Assembly: GCF_000217915.1 (NCBI RefSeq)
Contig: NZ_AFOZ01000041.1
Location: 62,001 to 126,000 of the forward strand
Source of the DNA: Shewanella sp. HN-41
Lineage (GTDB): Bacteria > Pseudomonadota > Gammaproteobacteria > Enterobacterales > Shewanellaceae
DNA: 64,000 nucleotides
Reading direction: 5' to 3'
The translations under genes and the position numbers were made by a program. The notes beneath the pieces were generated by a model that worked only from the letters and a program-made list of their open reading frames with translations, did no database searches and was not told the DNA's origin. Of this stretch, positions 10,576 through 19,468 are shown piece by piece (the first letter of the stretch is position 1; every line of letters starts with the position of its first letter).

Positions 10576-11415
10576 ATGACTCAAACGCACACAGACTCGA
10601 CCGCATCCCACCCATTTACTATGCCTATGCTCGGCACTGGCACCTTTAGACTCAAAGACCAAGCGGCATTCGATGCCGTATTAATGGCTCTCGAAGAAGG
10701 CTCGCGCCATCTTGATACCGCACAAATTTACGGTAATGAAGCCGCCGTTGGCGAAGCGATTAAGGCTTCTGGCGTTCCCCGTAGTGAACTCTTTATCACC
10801 ACTAAGGTATGGACAGAAAATCTAGCCGCAAACCGTTTCGAAGCCAGCGTCAGCGACAGCTTAACCGCGCTACAAACCCAGTATGTCGATCTGCTATTAA
10901 TCCATTGGCCGCTTAAGGACGAACACGTGCCGATGGCAGATTACCTTATGTCATTAAAAACCATGCTGGATAAAGGTTTCACCCGCCGTATTGGGGTATC
11001 GAACTTCACTAACGCCCAGTTATCCCAAGCGATTGAGATATTAGGTGAAGGAGTGATTGTCACCAATCAAGTAGAAGTGCATCCGTATTTGGTTAACGCA
11101 AAAGTGACTGAGTTTTGTAAGCAGCACAATATCTTAGTGACGGGCTATATGCCTTTTGCCTACGGCGCTGTATTACAGGATGAATTAATTACTCAGATTG
11201 CAAAAAAGCACGGCGTCACCACGGCTCAAACCATACTCGCTTGGTTAAGACAACAAGGGTTCGCCACGATCCCCTCATCGACCAAACGTGAGCATGTGCG
11301 CAGCAACCTAGCAGCGGCAAAACTCATGTTATCGGCAGCGGAAATCGAGGCTATCAGCGGATTAGATCGCAATCATAGGGTGGCTAATCCAGACTTCGCC
11401 CCGCACTGGGACTAA
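10576..11415 (+). CDS. dkgB: aldo/keto reductase, DkgB-like
   Basis: NADPH-dependent reductase resembling E. coli 2,5-diketo-D-gluconate reductase B, which also reduces methylglyoxal. The 279 residues cover the whole TIM barrel. The catalytic tetrad is visible: Asp and Tyr in LDTAQIYGNEAAVG, Lys in TTKVW and His in LLIHWP. Cofactor-side motifs GVSNF, NQVEVHPYL and IPSSTKREHVRSNL are all present. Compared with DkgB it has about 12 extra N-terminal residues. The ATG at 10576 follows a weak GGAAAT. It lies 146 bases after the LysR gene, so co-regulation is possible but not shown. Confidence 0.88.
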   Translation: MTQTHTDSTASHPFTMPMLGTGTFRLKDQAAFDAVLMALEEGSRHLDTAQIYGNEAAVGEAIKASGVPRSELFITTKVWTENLAANRFEASVSDSLTALQTQYVDLLLIHWPLKDEHVPMADYLMSLKTMLDKGFTRRIGVSNFTNAQLSQAIEILGEGVIVTNQVEVHPYLVNAKVTEFCKQHNILVTGYMPFAYGAVLQDELITQIAKKHGVTTAQTILAWLRQQGFATIPSSTKREHVRSNLAAAKLMLSAAEIEAISGLDRNHRVANPDFAPHWD

Positions 11416-11437
11416 GTTCAAAACAGGCGAACAGAGC

Positions 11438-12052
11438 CTAATCGCCCACTGTCCACGCTTCAATAAAGCTATGGTAGCAAGCCACCAGCATATCGGCGCC
11501 CTTGGCATAATCGGGAATAATCTCAGGACAATAGAGGGCGCAGCGGCTCCCCGCATTACGCGCGGTTTGCAGATCGAACAGATAATCGCCCACATATAAG
11601 ATATCCGCGGGCGCGAGCTGCCACTGCTGGCAAATAAGATAAATCCCTTCGGGGTGTGGCTTAGGCTGTGCATCATAACGCGTTAACACCAGCGCGATAT
11701 CTATGCCGAGCTTATCGATAGTGATCTGCGCCGCCTCCGGCATATTGCGGGTCAAAATAGCTAGGGGCAGTGACTTAGCCCGTAGGCATTCGATAAGCTC
11801 CCTCGCGCCATCAATCCAACGGGCATTGAGCGAGCTTTGTCTCTCGTATTCATGGACTATTTCTAACGCCTGAGCCTGTGCTTCACCCGCACTCAGGCCC
11901 TCTACATGGGCCAAGATATCCGTGCCTGAACTAATCCCCAACTCACGCCGCAGCCCTGCAAAATCCGGATTGGAATGTGCAAGCGTGCCGTCGAGATCGA
12001 AGATCACGCCACGAATATCGCTGAGTCTGACATCGGTTAATCGAGTGATCAC
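11438..12052 (-). CDS. HAD-superfamily hydrolase (phosphoglycolate phosphatase-like)
   Basis: A 204-residue haloacid dehalogenase phosphatase. Motif I is FDLDGTLAHS (nucleophile and acid Asp, about residues 18-27), motif II TRN (about 100), motif III Lys in AQPKPHPEG, and motif IV GDYLFDLQTARNAG. A small helical cap sits between motifs I and II, as in Gph-like enzymes. The start is a GTG at 12052 preceded by GGGGATGG. The gene begins 29 bases after the DMT exporter gene on the same strand, so the two may be cotranscribed. The substrate cannot be inferred from sequence. Confidence 0.87.
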   Translation of the reverse strand: MITRLTDVRLSDIRGVIFDLDGTLAHSNPDFAGLRRELGISSGTDILAHVEGLSAGEAQAQALEIVHEYERQSSLNARWIDGARELIECLRAKSLPLAILTRNMPEAAQITIDKLGIDIALVLTRYDAQPKPHPEGIYLICQQWQLAPADILYVGDYLFDLQTARNAGSRCALYCPEIIPDYAKGADMLVACYHSFIEAWTVGD

Positions 12053-12081
12053 TGGCCATCCCCATAGGTAAAAATAGCGGT

Positions 12082-13101
12082 TTAGACAGCCTGTAAGCGC
12101 TTTGCCTGACGATTGCGGTACATAGGCAGCAATTGCACCACCATCACAGACACAATAATCACGCCAATCCCCAGCAGAGATAACCCATCTAACTCATCGG
12201 CGTGGAAGACTTCTGGCCACCAGCCAATGCTCACCACCAATGCAGTGGCACTAAAGCTAAATACTGGCGTTAGGGCCAGCATGGCACTCACCTGTGCCGT
12301 CGGCCAATACTTCATCGACTGCCCAAAACAGCCATAGGCGATCAAGGTGTTGGCGGCACAAAACAGCGCCACCTGCCAGTCAAAACTGTCCATGTTGGCG
12401 AACTGGCTAAAGTCACTAAAGGGCGCCATAGCAAAAATACCTAGGCCATAAATAACCAATAGTACGTTCGCGGGGGATAAGCGGTTCAGCAGGGATTTTT
12501 GCAACAGGGCATAGGTAGTCCATGACAGGGCCGAGAACTGAATAATCATCACCCCAATCCAAACTTGATGATTGCTCGCGGCCGAAAAATCCAAATAAGG
12601 GTGGAAGAACATCAACATACCTAAAGCCAAGGTCGCAAAACAGCTGAGCTGCACCGCATTAAGCCTTTCCTTAAAAAATAGCACGCCACCGAAGGCGAGG
12701 AAAAAGGGCGATGTTTGGAAGTTAAGCTGGGCGGCCCCAGGAGCAAGATAGTCAAGGGAATACACGAATGACACATAATTAAGCATCAAAAATAACCCAG
12801 CAAGACAAAGCCTTAGCCAAACCTTGGCATCAAGCGCCGCAAACTGTTTCAAACTGCCCGCACTCCATTGGATCAGTATGCTGACCACCAGTGCAACCAG
12901 AAAACGAAACCAAGTCAGGGTCACAGGATCGATAAAAGCACCCGAGAGCTTTAAGGCGATTGGCAGCATGCCCCAAAATAACACGGCAACAGAAATAAAT
13001 AGCAGACCAAGTTGAGCATGGTTATTTGCCAAGTGGCCGTTATGGCTCTGGTTCACGGATAAGTCCCAGTAATACTGCAGAAAGGAATGCCATTCTGGCA
13101 C
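12082..13101 (-). CDS. DMT-superfamily (EamA) transporter
   Basis: Ten-helix inner-membrane exporter with two EamA repeats. The first repeat includes LFISVAVLFWGMLPIALKLSG and the PVTLTWFRFLVA box; the second starts near residue 180 (IGVMIIQFSALSWTTYALLQK) and ends with MLALTPVFSFSATALVVSIGWW. The start used is a GTG at 13101; the first 30 residues are polar and unusual for the family, so initiation may be further in (for example near the GTG that gives VNQSHNGHL). It probably leads an operon with the downstream HAD phosphatase gene. The exported compound is unknown. Confidence 0.85.
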   Translation of the reverse strand: MPEWHSFLQYYWDLSVNQSHNGHLANNHAQLGLLFISVAVLFWGMLPIALKLSGAFIDPVTLTWFRFLVALVVSILIQWSAGSLKQFAALDAKVWLRLCLAGLFLMLNYVSFVYSLDYLAPGAAQLNFQTSPFFLAFGGVLFFKERLNAVQLSCFATLALGMLMFFHPYLDFSAASNHQVWIGVMIIQFSALSWTTYALLQKSLLNRLSPANVLLVIYGLGIFAMAPFSDFSQFANMDSFDWQVALFCAANTLIAYGCFGQSMKYWPTAQVSAMLALTPVFSFSATALVVSIGWWPEVFHADELDGLSLLGIGVIIVSVMVVQLLPMYRNRQAKRLQAV

Positions 13102-13314
13102 TGAGCGAGTCCAAGATCTAGCCTAGACGGCGATTAAAGTCTTTGATGAATTGGATACTTTAGCTGACACCTATTTACTCGCCTCCCACTGCAAGGGCAA
13201 AGCGCAGACATGTCTACAATTCAGTTTTATAAAGCCATTTTTAAGACAAAACGGTATATTTAGCCTACTTCGCCATTTAGGGCCGTTTTGAGTCGCTATT
13301 TTTTAGGATAAACC

Positions 13315-14121
13315 ATGCCACACTCAATTAATCTTAAACAAGATCAATCCATTATTAATGCCGCAGCCAAAGAGCTAGCCGAAAGGCGCGCCTCTGGCAT
13401 AACGGGAGAGCTATTGGCAGAAGCATTAAGACCCAAGCACTTTGAACAGGCATTTGCTATCCAACAAGCCGTAGCCAACGTCTTGATGGCGACTCAAAAT
13501 AATCCTATTGCAGGTTGGAAATGCCTATTACCTACGACCGATAAAACCGTTGTCGCCCCTATTTATCAACAAGATGTGTATCATCAGACACCATACTGTC
13601 CATTATATCCTTCAACCAAAGGGCTCGCCCGGGTCGAACCTGAACTCGCCTTCGAGATAGGTGTCGATTTACCTCCTAGAATGGCACCCTACACCGAGGC
13701 TGAAATCGATGCTGCCTTAGGTAAGACTCGTCTTGCGCTCGAGTTAATTAAGAGTCGCTACCACACCCCAAGCACAGCTTGCCATTTGGATGCCCTCGCC
13801 GATGGCTTAGTCAATCAAGGCCTATGGTTAGGGCCAGAGCTTGAGCTATCTGATGATATAGAGACTGGCCATTTCGACCTTAACGTCAATATAGCCGATA
13901 GTGAAGTTCTGCAAAAAAATGCCATTCACCCCAATGGTTTCCCCAAAGCAGGACTCTACTGGTTAGTTAACTTTTTATCCGCCCAAGGCATTGGTCTAAC
14001 GCAAGGGCAATATGTGATCACGGGCTCCTACGCGGGCGTGCTCGATCTGCCATTGGCACAGGTCTGCCACTTTGAATACGGCGCGCTCGGACAATTTGCA
14101 GTGACTTTTACTGCCAAATAA
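13315..14121 (+). CDS. 2-keto-4-pentenoate hydratase / FAH-family enzyme
   Basis: A 268-residue enzyme resembling MhpD-type hydratases, which add water to 2-hydroxypenta-2,4-dienoate-like acids in meta-cleavage pathways. The metal-binding pair RVEPELAFEIG (Glu-x-Glu, about residues 104-114) and the late GSYAGVLDLP loop support this family. No other aromatic catabolism gene is nearby, so the role may be a stand-alone side activity. AGGA stands 7 bases before the ATG. The leader contains an AAAACGG/CCGTTTT inverted repeat (about 13248-13290), possibly a hairpin. A hairpin terminator follows the gene. Confidence 0.82.
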   Translation: MPHSINLKQDQSIINAAAKELAERRASGITGELLAEALRPKHFEQAFAIQQAVANVLMATQNNPIAGWKCLLPTTDKTVVAPIYQQDVYHQTPYCPLYPSTKGLARVEPELAFEIGVDLPPRMAPYTEAEIDAALGKTRLALELIKSRYHTPSTACHLDALADGLVNQGLWLGPELELSDDIETGHFDLNVNIADSEVLQKNAIHPNGFPKAGLYWLVNFLSAQGIGLTQGQYVITGSYAGVLDLPLAQVCHFEYGALGQFAVTFTAK

Positions 14122-14152
14122 TCCGGTCATTAAGCGATAAAACCAATAAAGT

Positions 14153-14186
14153 AAGCGACCCAGTTACAGCTGGGCTCGCTTATTTT
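14153..14186 (+). terminator. probable terminator of the hydratase gene
   Basis: Imperfect stem AAGCGA-CCCAG / CTGGG-C-TCGCTT with one bulge, followed by ATTTT, 30 bases downstream of the stop. Confidence 0.65.
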
Positions 14187-14298
14187 CACTCTAAGTGCTC
14201 AGCATCCCTCCCGCATAATTAACAAAAAGCCCAGTCAACTTGTCTCATAACTGACATCTATGTATCATCTAATCTCATCAATAATAAGGATATATAGA

Positions 14299-15411
14299 AT
14301 GTCGCACGGAAAAATGCTGCCAATTACCTGCCTTCTTGCCCTCACCTTAGGCACATCTCTTAGCGTACACGCCTCAGAAAATAGCTTTGCCAAAGCCTAC
14401 CGCGACTATCAAGCCTCCGTAGAAAAAGGCGATGTTGCAAATATTGAAGCGAGCGCAAAAAATGCTTATCAGCTGGGCGAAGCTCAATATGCCAAAGACA
14501 GTGTCGACTTAGCTAACCTCGCCATAAACTGGGCCAGCGCCATAGAAAAGCAAGTCGCACCTAATCCATTTGTGGAACAAAATCTGTCACAAACGGCTAA
14601 GGCACATGAGTTATACCAACTTGCACTCGCCAACTATAAGGCCCATTACGGCAAAGAAGCCATCGAGCTTATTGACCCTTTACTCGGTGCAGCACAAACC
14701 GCCGTTGAAGCCAAAGCAGCAAAGGGCTATTTGCTTGATGCGATTGATCTCGCAGAAAAATCCGATAAAAAGAAACTGATCGCCGATGTGAAAATGGCCG
14801 CCTTTAATCGTTTATCCAATACAGAGCTATACACTCGAAGTGTGAGAAGTTATGCCTTTGATGCCTATGATATTTATAAAGAGATTTTGCCAGAGAACGC
14901 CATAGCCAGAGTCAAGGCAACCTATATTGTGGGCGCCGTTGAATTTGCGGAAAAACATGATAAAAAAGCCGAACCTTTACTACAAGAAGTGGTTAAACAG
15001 TTCGAGGTACTTAATTACAGTCATCCCTATGCCTTGAGTGCCCACGCTTATTTAGTGGAACTCTATGAGCGTCAAGGTAAAAGAGAATTAGCGACAGCCC
15101 ACTGTATTGCCATAGGTAGTATGCAACCCTGGACCGACGAACAAGAGCAAAAGCCACTTTTCCGTCAATTTCCAAACTATCCAATGTCCTACGTCCAACA
15201 ACGTAAAAGTGGCTGGGTTCAGCTAAAATTTACCGTTGATGAGCAAGGCTTTGTGAAAAATCCTGAAATTATTGCCTCTAAGGGCGGCGCTTTATTTGAA
15301 AAAGAAAGTATTGAGACTCTCAATAAATGGCGATACGCACCTAAGTTTGAAAATGGTAAAGCCGTTGCAGCGCAAACTAGTGTGCAGCTGGATTACACTA
15401 TAGAGAATTAA
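14299..15411 (+). CDS. periplasmic protein with C-terminal TonB-like domain
   Basis: I chose the ATG at 14299 since AAGGA lies 8 bases upstream and it opens directly onto a signal peptide (MSHGKMLPITCLLALTLGTSLSVHA, cleavage about residue 25). The body (30-270) is helical and looks like tetratricopeptide repeats (EASAKNAYQLGEAQY; HELYQLALANYKAHYGKEA). The last 90 residues form a TonB C-terminal fold (GWVQLKFTVDEQGFVKNPEII...FEKESIETLNKWRYAPKFENGKAV). A proline-rich linker and N-terminal anchor, as in energising TonB proteins, are absent, so it is probably a periplasmic or envelope scaffold of this combined type rather than a true TonB. The function is unknown. Confidence 0.8.
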   Translation: MSHGKMLPITCLLALTLGTSLSVHASENSFAKAYRDYQASVEKGDVANIEASAKNAYQLGEAQYAKDSVDLANLAINWASAIEKQVAPNPFVEQNLSQTAKAHELYQLALANYKAHYGKEAIELIDPLLGAAQTAVEAKAAKGYLLDAIDLAEKSDKKKLIADVKMAAFNRLSNTELYTRSVRSYAFDAYDIYKEILPENAIARVKATYIVGAVEFAEKHDKKAEPLLQEVVKQFEVLNYSHPYALSAHAYLVELYERQGKRELATAHCIAIGSMQPWTDEQEQKPLFRQFPNYPMSYVQQRKSGWVQLKFTVDEQGFVKNPEIIASKGGALFEKESIETLNKWRYAPKFENGKAVAAQTSVQLDYTIEN

Positions 15412-15415
15412 TCCA

Positions 15416-15745
15416 TTATTTAACTTCATAACCTAGCCCATCGCTCACTGTCGATGGGCTTTTTTCATCCTGCGCGCCAAGTTGGCTCTGACTAAGCCCC
15501 TGCTTAAGTTGGCTTAAACAAGCTTGGCAAATACACGCATCGGCGGACGGTAAAATGTCGCTGATTGCCGTTGACTGCAAACCTGATGCTTGCGCTTGCA
15601 AGGAGGCTAAAGGTGGAAACGTTTGCTGCGAGCACCAACAGTCCTCAATACCCTGACCTAAAATCACCGCACATTGATTCGCGCCTTGGCACAGAGGGCA
15701 AATTTGCGCAGTTTCTAACTTAGGTTGTTCCAATGGCTGAGACAC
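15416..15745 (-). CDS. cysteine-rich CWC family protein
   Basis: A 109-residue protein. ICPLCQGANQCAVILGQGIEDCWC (about residues 15-38) is the defining Cys-rich CWC pattern, and CICQACLSQL (70-79) adds the second metal-binding half, so zinc binding is likely. Function is not established. It converges on the TonB-C gene with only four bases between the stop codons, and the terminator of that gene lies inside this coding region. Confidence 0.85.
   Translation of the reverse strand: MSQPLEQPKLETAQICPLCQGANQCAVILGQGIEDCWCSQQTFPPLASLQAQASGLQSTAISDILPSADACICQACLSQLKQGLSQSQLGAQDEKSPSTVSDGLGYEVK
15435..15465 (+). terminator. terminator of the TonB-C gene, inside the convergent CWC gene
   Basis: Stem AGCCCATCG / CGATGGGCT (9 bp, 8-base loop) followed by T5 on the plus strand. 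It lies 24 bases after the TonB-C stop and within the 3' end of the convergent CWC gene. Confidence 0.85.
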
Positions 15746-16034
15746 GGTAATCCTTATTGCAAGATAAGTTGTTATAGCGCGGAGATCATAATGGTTTTTC
15801 CATTAACGTTGGAATAATATTTCCATCATCAAGATACTCATATCGATTAAGCGTGCCAATTAACACCTAGGTATTTATTGCCCTTTAATTGACTGTATTC
15901 ATCAAGTGGTTTCTAACTGAAACCATATTTGGTGTATTTATTTAGCTCAGTAAGCCGCATTCCTGCGTCATAAAAAATGTATTCACGGATTCATGCATGG
16001 TGAATGCGAAAGGTGAGTTGAAATCACGTTAATT

Positions 16035-16991
16035 TTATGACTTTGTGAACTCTTTAAAGAATTTATCCTGTCTTTCAAATTGAGCGTTTAATTCTTCTTC
16101 AGTGATATCAGACAGAGAGTCATACCAATGCTGTATTGAACTGATATTTGTATCTGTTTCTTTTATTCTAGCTATAAGCTTCTGAAAATTATCTGGTATC
16201 AAGCAGGCTAAATTTTCAGCTTGGACTGGACTATAAAACCCCGACATTGGTGGATTAATGCCAAATTTACGCTCCATGTCAAAACCAACTAAAAGTACAG
16301 GATTGCTTAATGCAACCGTGAGGGCTATTAATTCAACTGTTTTCAGGTAGTAAGAAAGACTCTGGCTACATGCTTTATTATCAAATTGCGGGACGCTCAT
16401 TCCATTTATATGCCGAAACCTTGGAGATATAATGTTGAAGCTATTTTCCAAGCCATTTACATGAATAACATTACAGATATCCCAATAATGCTCTAATAAA
16501 ACGTCTGTCCATGACTCGTCATTATCTTGATCATACTGCGGAGTTGCCTTTTTTAGTGCACTTAACGCACGCTTAAAATTTGGTGTACCGTTATCTGAAA
16601 CCGAATGCATCCACTTTTTTGCCTTTTCTGGCTCAGTACTATCCAAGACAAAAAAACTGCCCGCCACTACAAGTTCTAAAGCTCTCCTTAAAGAATCAAA
16701 AGCATTTTTGTAGTTGCCCTGAAAGATCACCGTCAAACAACTATCCAACTCATGTACCGCTTCAACCCACGGGAAAATGCTTACTTTTTCTAAGTGGTCG
16801 ACTCTTGCCGTAGGAGCTTCCATTAACTCATGCTTACAAAATGACTCAGCCTGCTCAAGCTTTTCGAGGTTTGGATAGTCATTATAGATATAGTTAGAAG
16901 TCTCTGTAATAACACTTTCCATACTAGAGAGCAGTATATCTCGTCTAGCGTTAAAACTTTCTTTTGGTAGGTTGAATGGATTCAAGGTCAA
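16035..16991 (-). CDS. hypothetical protein in an AT-rich islet
   Basis: A 318-residue soluble protein that I do not recognise. It is mostly helical, with no signal peptide or membrane segment. A central stretch, DSCLTVIFQGNYKNAFDSLRRALELVVAGSFF (about residues 82-113), resembles the helical pairs found in several uncharacterised proteins of accessory regions; WDICNVIHVNG (about 170-180) is another candidate conserved block. Base composition is visibly richer in A and T than its neighbours, which suggests recent gain. It is flanked on the left by a 290-base empty spacer and on the right by the hairpin-rich stretch at 17169-17460. A defence or stress role is possible but not shown. Confidence 0.7.
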   Translation of the reverse strand: MTLNPFNLPKESFNARRDILLSSMESVITETSNYIYNDYPNLEKLEQAESFCKHELMEAPTARVDHLEKVSIFPWVEAVHELDSCLTVIFQGNYKNAFDSLRRALELVVAGSFFVLDSTEPEKAKKWMHSVSDNGTPNFKRALSALKKATPQYDQDNDESWTDVLLEHYWDICNVIHVNGLENSFNIISPRFRHINGMSVPQFDNKACSQSLSYYLKTVELIALTVALSNPVLLVGFDMERKFGINPPMSGFYSPVQAENLACLIPDNFQKLIARIKETDTNISSIQHWYDSLSDITEEELNAQFERQDKFFKEFTKS

Positions 16992-17168
16992 CTCTTTTTA
17001 ATAAATTTGACGTGGTACATACGATAACTGAAAAGATAGTTACCCACCAAAAATTAGAGTTCAATACTTTCCAAATCAGTTGATTATTCCTATCAATAAA
17101 GAAATACAGTAAGGTGTAACAAGAGTTTGTTTCCTTTGACCAAAAACCAGCGTAAATCAGCTTCTTAG

Positions 17169-17205
17169 AAAACGTAGAGAGGGTTCGACTCCCTCGATAC
17201 GTTTT
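17169..17205. other. T-arm-like hairpin (possible tRNA-end or attachment-site remnant)
   Basis: Arms AAAACGTA and TACGTTTT enclose a second stem GAGGG/CCCTC with loop TTCGACT, which is the sequence of a tRNA T-loop. The two stems are joined by facing GA dinucleotides. No acceptor stem, anticodon arm or CCA end could be fitted, so this is not a whole tRNA. The stretch 17000-17600 otherwise holds no gene; it has another perfect hairpin (TAGAAACC/GGTTTCTA, 17440-17458) and a GC-rich inverted repeat (about 17281-17361). Confidence 0.35.
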
Positions 17206-17514
17206 ACGCGTTTAAGATAGGTTTTGAAACCAACAGACCACACTGATGCCAGAAAGGCGAGTCATGGTGATTTACAAGACGACCGTCCGCCCCATGGCCG
17301 CTTTTTGGCATCCATGCCATTGCGGCATTTGTGAATCCTTTCACATCAGACGGGGCGGTCGAGCATCCACGGATAATGGACTTGAACAACATCCATGTTT
17401 AACAGCCAGTTCGCCATCCATGGCTCTCGTTCATAAGCTTAGAAACCCGAGGTTTCTATTCACCATGTCGGTGAGCCAATGCCATGACAAGCCTAAACTC
17501 GAAAACTTATTAAT

Positions 17515-17550
17515 AAAAAAAGCCAGCAAAGCTAAATGCTTGCTGGCTTT
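17515..17550 (-). terminator. terminator of the tsdBA operon
   Basis: Stem AGCCAGCAA (17521-17529) / TTGCTGGCT (17540-17548), with a run of A on the left that reads as T on the minus strand. It lies about 60 bases past the tsdA stop codon. Confidence 0.85.
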
Positions 17551-17611
17551 TCTGTCTAATCCATTAACTCACTTTACTTCATCACACGAGCACTTAATCA
17601 AAGAGGTTCAA

Positions 17612-18679
17612 CTAGGACTTCTTAGGGAAAATCGGGTAAGACTCAGTGCCTAGCACTTTGCCATCGACTTCGACACCGTAGTAGTCATTGTCGTTATGGT
17701 ATTTTTCCTGCGCCTGCTTCACATCACCCTTGTTGCGGGGATCCTGTGGACGCTCATGGGAGTTAATATAGGCCGCAACATCCCAAGCCTGTTGATTGGT
17801 GAGCTGGATACTCTTAGCAAAGGGCATGTTTTCATAGATAAAAAAGGCTGCCGTATTCACCCTGTGCATGCCTGCGCCCCAGTTGTAACTCATAGGCCCC
17901 CATAATGGCGGCAGAGAGTAAACACCCGCAATCGCTTGGCCTTGACCATCGGCGCCATGGCAAGCTTGGCAGTGAGCTGTATACACGGCTTTGCCGCGCT
18001 CGGGTGAGAACGCGAGTTCAGGTTTAGGGATCTCAGGATAACCACGACCAGGCAAGCTAGCACGTTGCTCAACTGTCATTGCCTTAGCCAATGTTTCTGG
18101 GAGTGGGAAATCCTCCCGTTTGCCACCTTTAACGAGTTCAGCATCGCTTAGCTCAGGGACTGGGTCGCTAATATTCGCTGCATCCATCAAGCCTCCCATG
18201 CCTAACCAATAGGCGTAGGCCGACAGTGCCACTAGCTCTGGGCCTCCGGCAGGCGGCGCTTTGCCATTCATGGAATAGTTAAAACAGCCCTGAATACGTT
18301 CTTCAAAACTACTGACTTTATTGTCTTTTTTTCGATAAGCCGGATAAGCAAAGTACGCGCCCCATAGGGGTGATGCATTAGCTTTACGGCCTGCATCCAT
18401 ATGACAGTTAGCGCAATTAAGCTCATTACCCACATACTTATCACGCAACTGCTGGGTATTCACAAACAGCTGATAACCCAAACGTACTTTGTCACCAAAG
18501 GCACCTTCGGGAATCGCACTCAAAGGCCTAGGGGTGAGGTAGGTTTGATCTGCAACTTTAGGGAAAGAAGGCAGCGGGGCTTGTTTATCTGGGCGCTCTT
18601 GTACTGGCTCCGTTTCAGCTTGCGCCTGCACGGTTAATGACCCCAGCGCGGCCAGTAATAACATTGCGGAATATTTCAT
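17612..18679 (-). CDS. tsdA: dihaem cytochrome c, TsdA-type thiosulfate dehydrogenase
   Basis: Periplasmic enzyme that joins two thiosulfates into tetrathionate (or the reverse). The 355-residue product has a signal peptide (MKYSAMLLLAALGSLTVQAQA) and two haem motifs: CANCH at residues 89-93 and CQACH at 237-241. Diagnostic is IQGCFNYSMNGK, where Cys132 matches the unusual Cys axial ligand of the active-site haem in TsdA. Typical flanking text LWGAYFAYPAYRKKDNKVSSFEERI also fits. It follows the dihaem TsdB-like gene by 10 bases, giving a two-gene unit with the proposed electron partner. In Shewanella the direction may be tetrathionate reduction; this is inference. Confidence 0.87.
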   Translation of the reverse strand: MKYSAMLLLAALGSLTVQAQAETEPVQERPDKQAPLPSFPKVADQTYLTPRPLSAIPEGAFGDKVRLGYQLFVNTQQLRDKYVGNELNCANCHMDAGRKANASPLWGAYFAYPAYRKKDNKVSSFEERIQGCFNYSMNGKAPPAGGPELVALSAYAYWLGMGGLMDAANISDPVPELSDAELVKGGKREDFPLPETLAKAMTVEQRASLPGRGYPEIPKPELAFSPERGKAVYTAHCQACHGADGQGQAIAGVYSLPPLWGPMSYNWGAGMHRVNTAAFFIYENMPFAKSIQLTNQQAWDVAAYINSHERPQDPRNKGDVKQAQEKYHNDNDYYGVEVDGKVLGTESYPIFPKKS

Positions 18680-18689
18680 GGCCAGCTCC

Positions 18690-19318
18690 TTATTTTAAAT
18701 TAGCAAAGTAGTTAGCTAAGGCATCAACCTCGGCGGCGGTCAGCTTGTTGGCAACACTTGCCATCATGCCATCCACATCGCCCTTACGGGTTCCAGCCTG
18801 CCATGCCAATAATTGAGTTTTAATATAACTCGCCTGTTGACCAGCTAAGCGAGGAAATAAGCCACCACCTAATGCAGAAGGACCATGGCAGGTCACACAG
18901 GGCAGGGTAAACCACGGGACCAGTCGCCTTGGTAGGCTAAACGCGCGGTATCGTCACTGAAAGTGACTTGCACACCGCGAATAACAGGCTTGACGTCAGT
19001 GGTTGGCTTAGCGGAGAAATAACTGGCGACTTGTTCGATGCCATCCCCTTGAAGGGTCATCGCCATCGGCATCATAGTCGCATTTTGGCGCACACCGGCC
19101 TGGAAATGCTGTAATTGCGTCGTGATATAGTCTTTTGATAACCCAGCTAATCGAGGACCGAGGGGCTCAATTCCCTCACCTTCCACTCCGTGGCAAGTCA
19201 CACAGATTTGTGCTGGTTGTGGGATCACGGTTGCGCCTGCTGCAAGGGCAACCGACGCCATAGCGTAACCGCTTAATAGTGTTAAGCCTGTGGCTAATGT
19301 TTTAATTTTAATGTTCAT
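18690..19318 (-). pseudogene. tsdB: dihaem cytochrome c4-type, TsdB-like; broken by a frameshift
   Basis: Periplasmic electron carrier with two cytochrome c4 domains. The first half, from the ATG at 19318, has a signal peptide (…ALAAG) and haem motif ICVTCHG, and runs to RGLPCPV then a stop. The second half continues in the other frame with CVTCHGPSALGGG, then LFPRLAGQQASYIKTQL, ending DALANYFANLK. One base is missing (or two are extra) near 18898-18910, beside a C run, inside the second haem site itself. Both halves are well preserved, so the break is recent or a base-call error. It forms a unit with tsdA. Confidence 0.8.
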
Positions 19319-19468
19319 TTTCTATCCTTGAAGAGAGTTAGGCTCTAAGCATAGGAGGTTTTTATTAAGTTAAGTGCTCACACGTCTAGCAGACGCTAAA
19401 CGAATTTTGAGTACCTTACTACTCGAAGGGACGAGTAACAAGCATTAAAAAAATCTAATATTAGTTTG

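Noticed and set aside
17169..17205. Complete tRNA or tmRNA gene
   Set aside because: Only a T-arm-like stem fits; no acceptor stem, anticodon arm or CCA end.
17246..17653. 135-residue open frame
   Set aside because: It runs through hairpins, a terminator and the end of tsdA; no domain or ribosome site.
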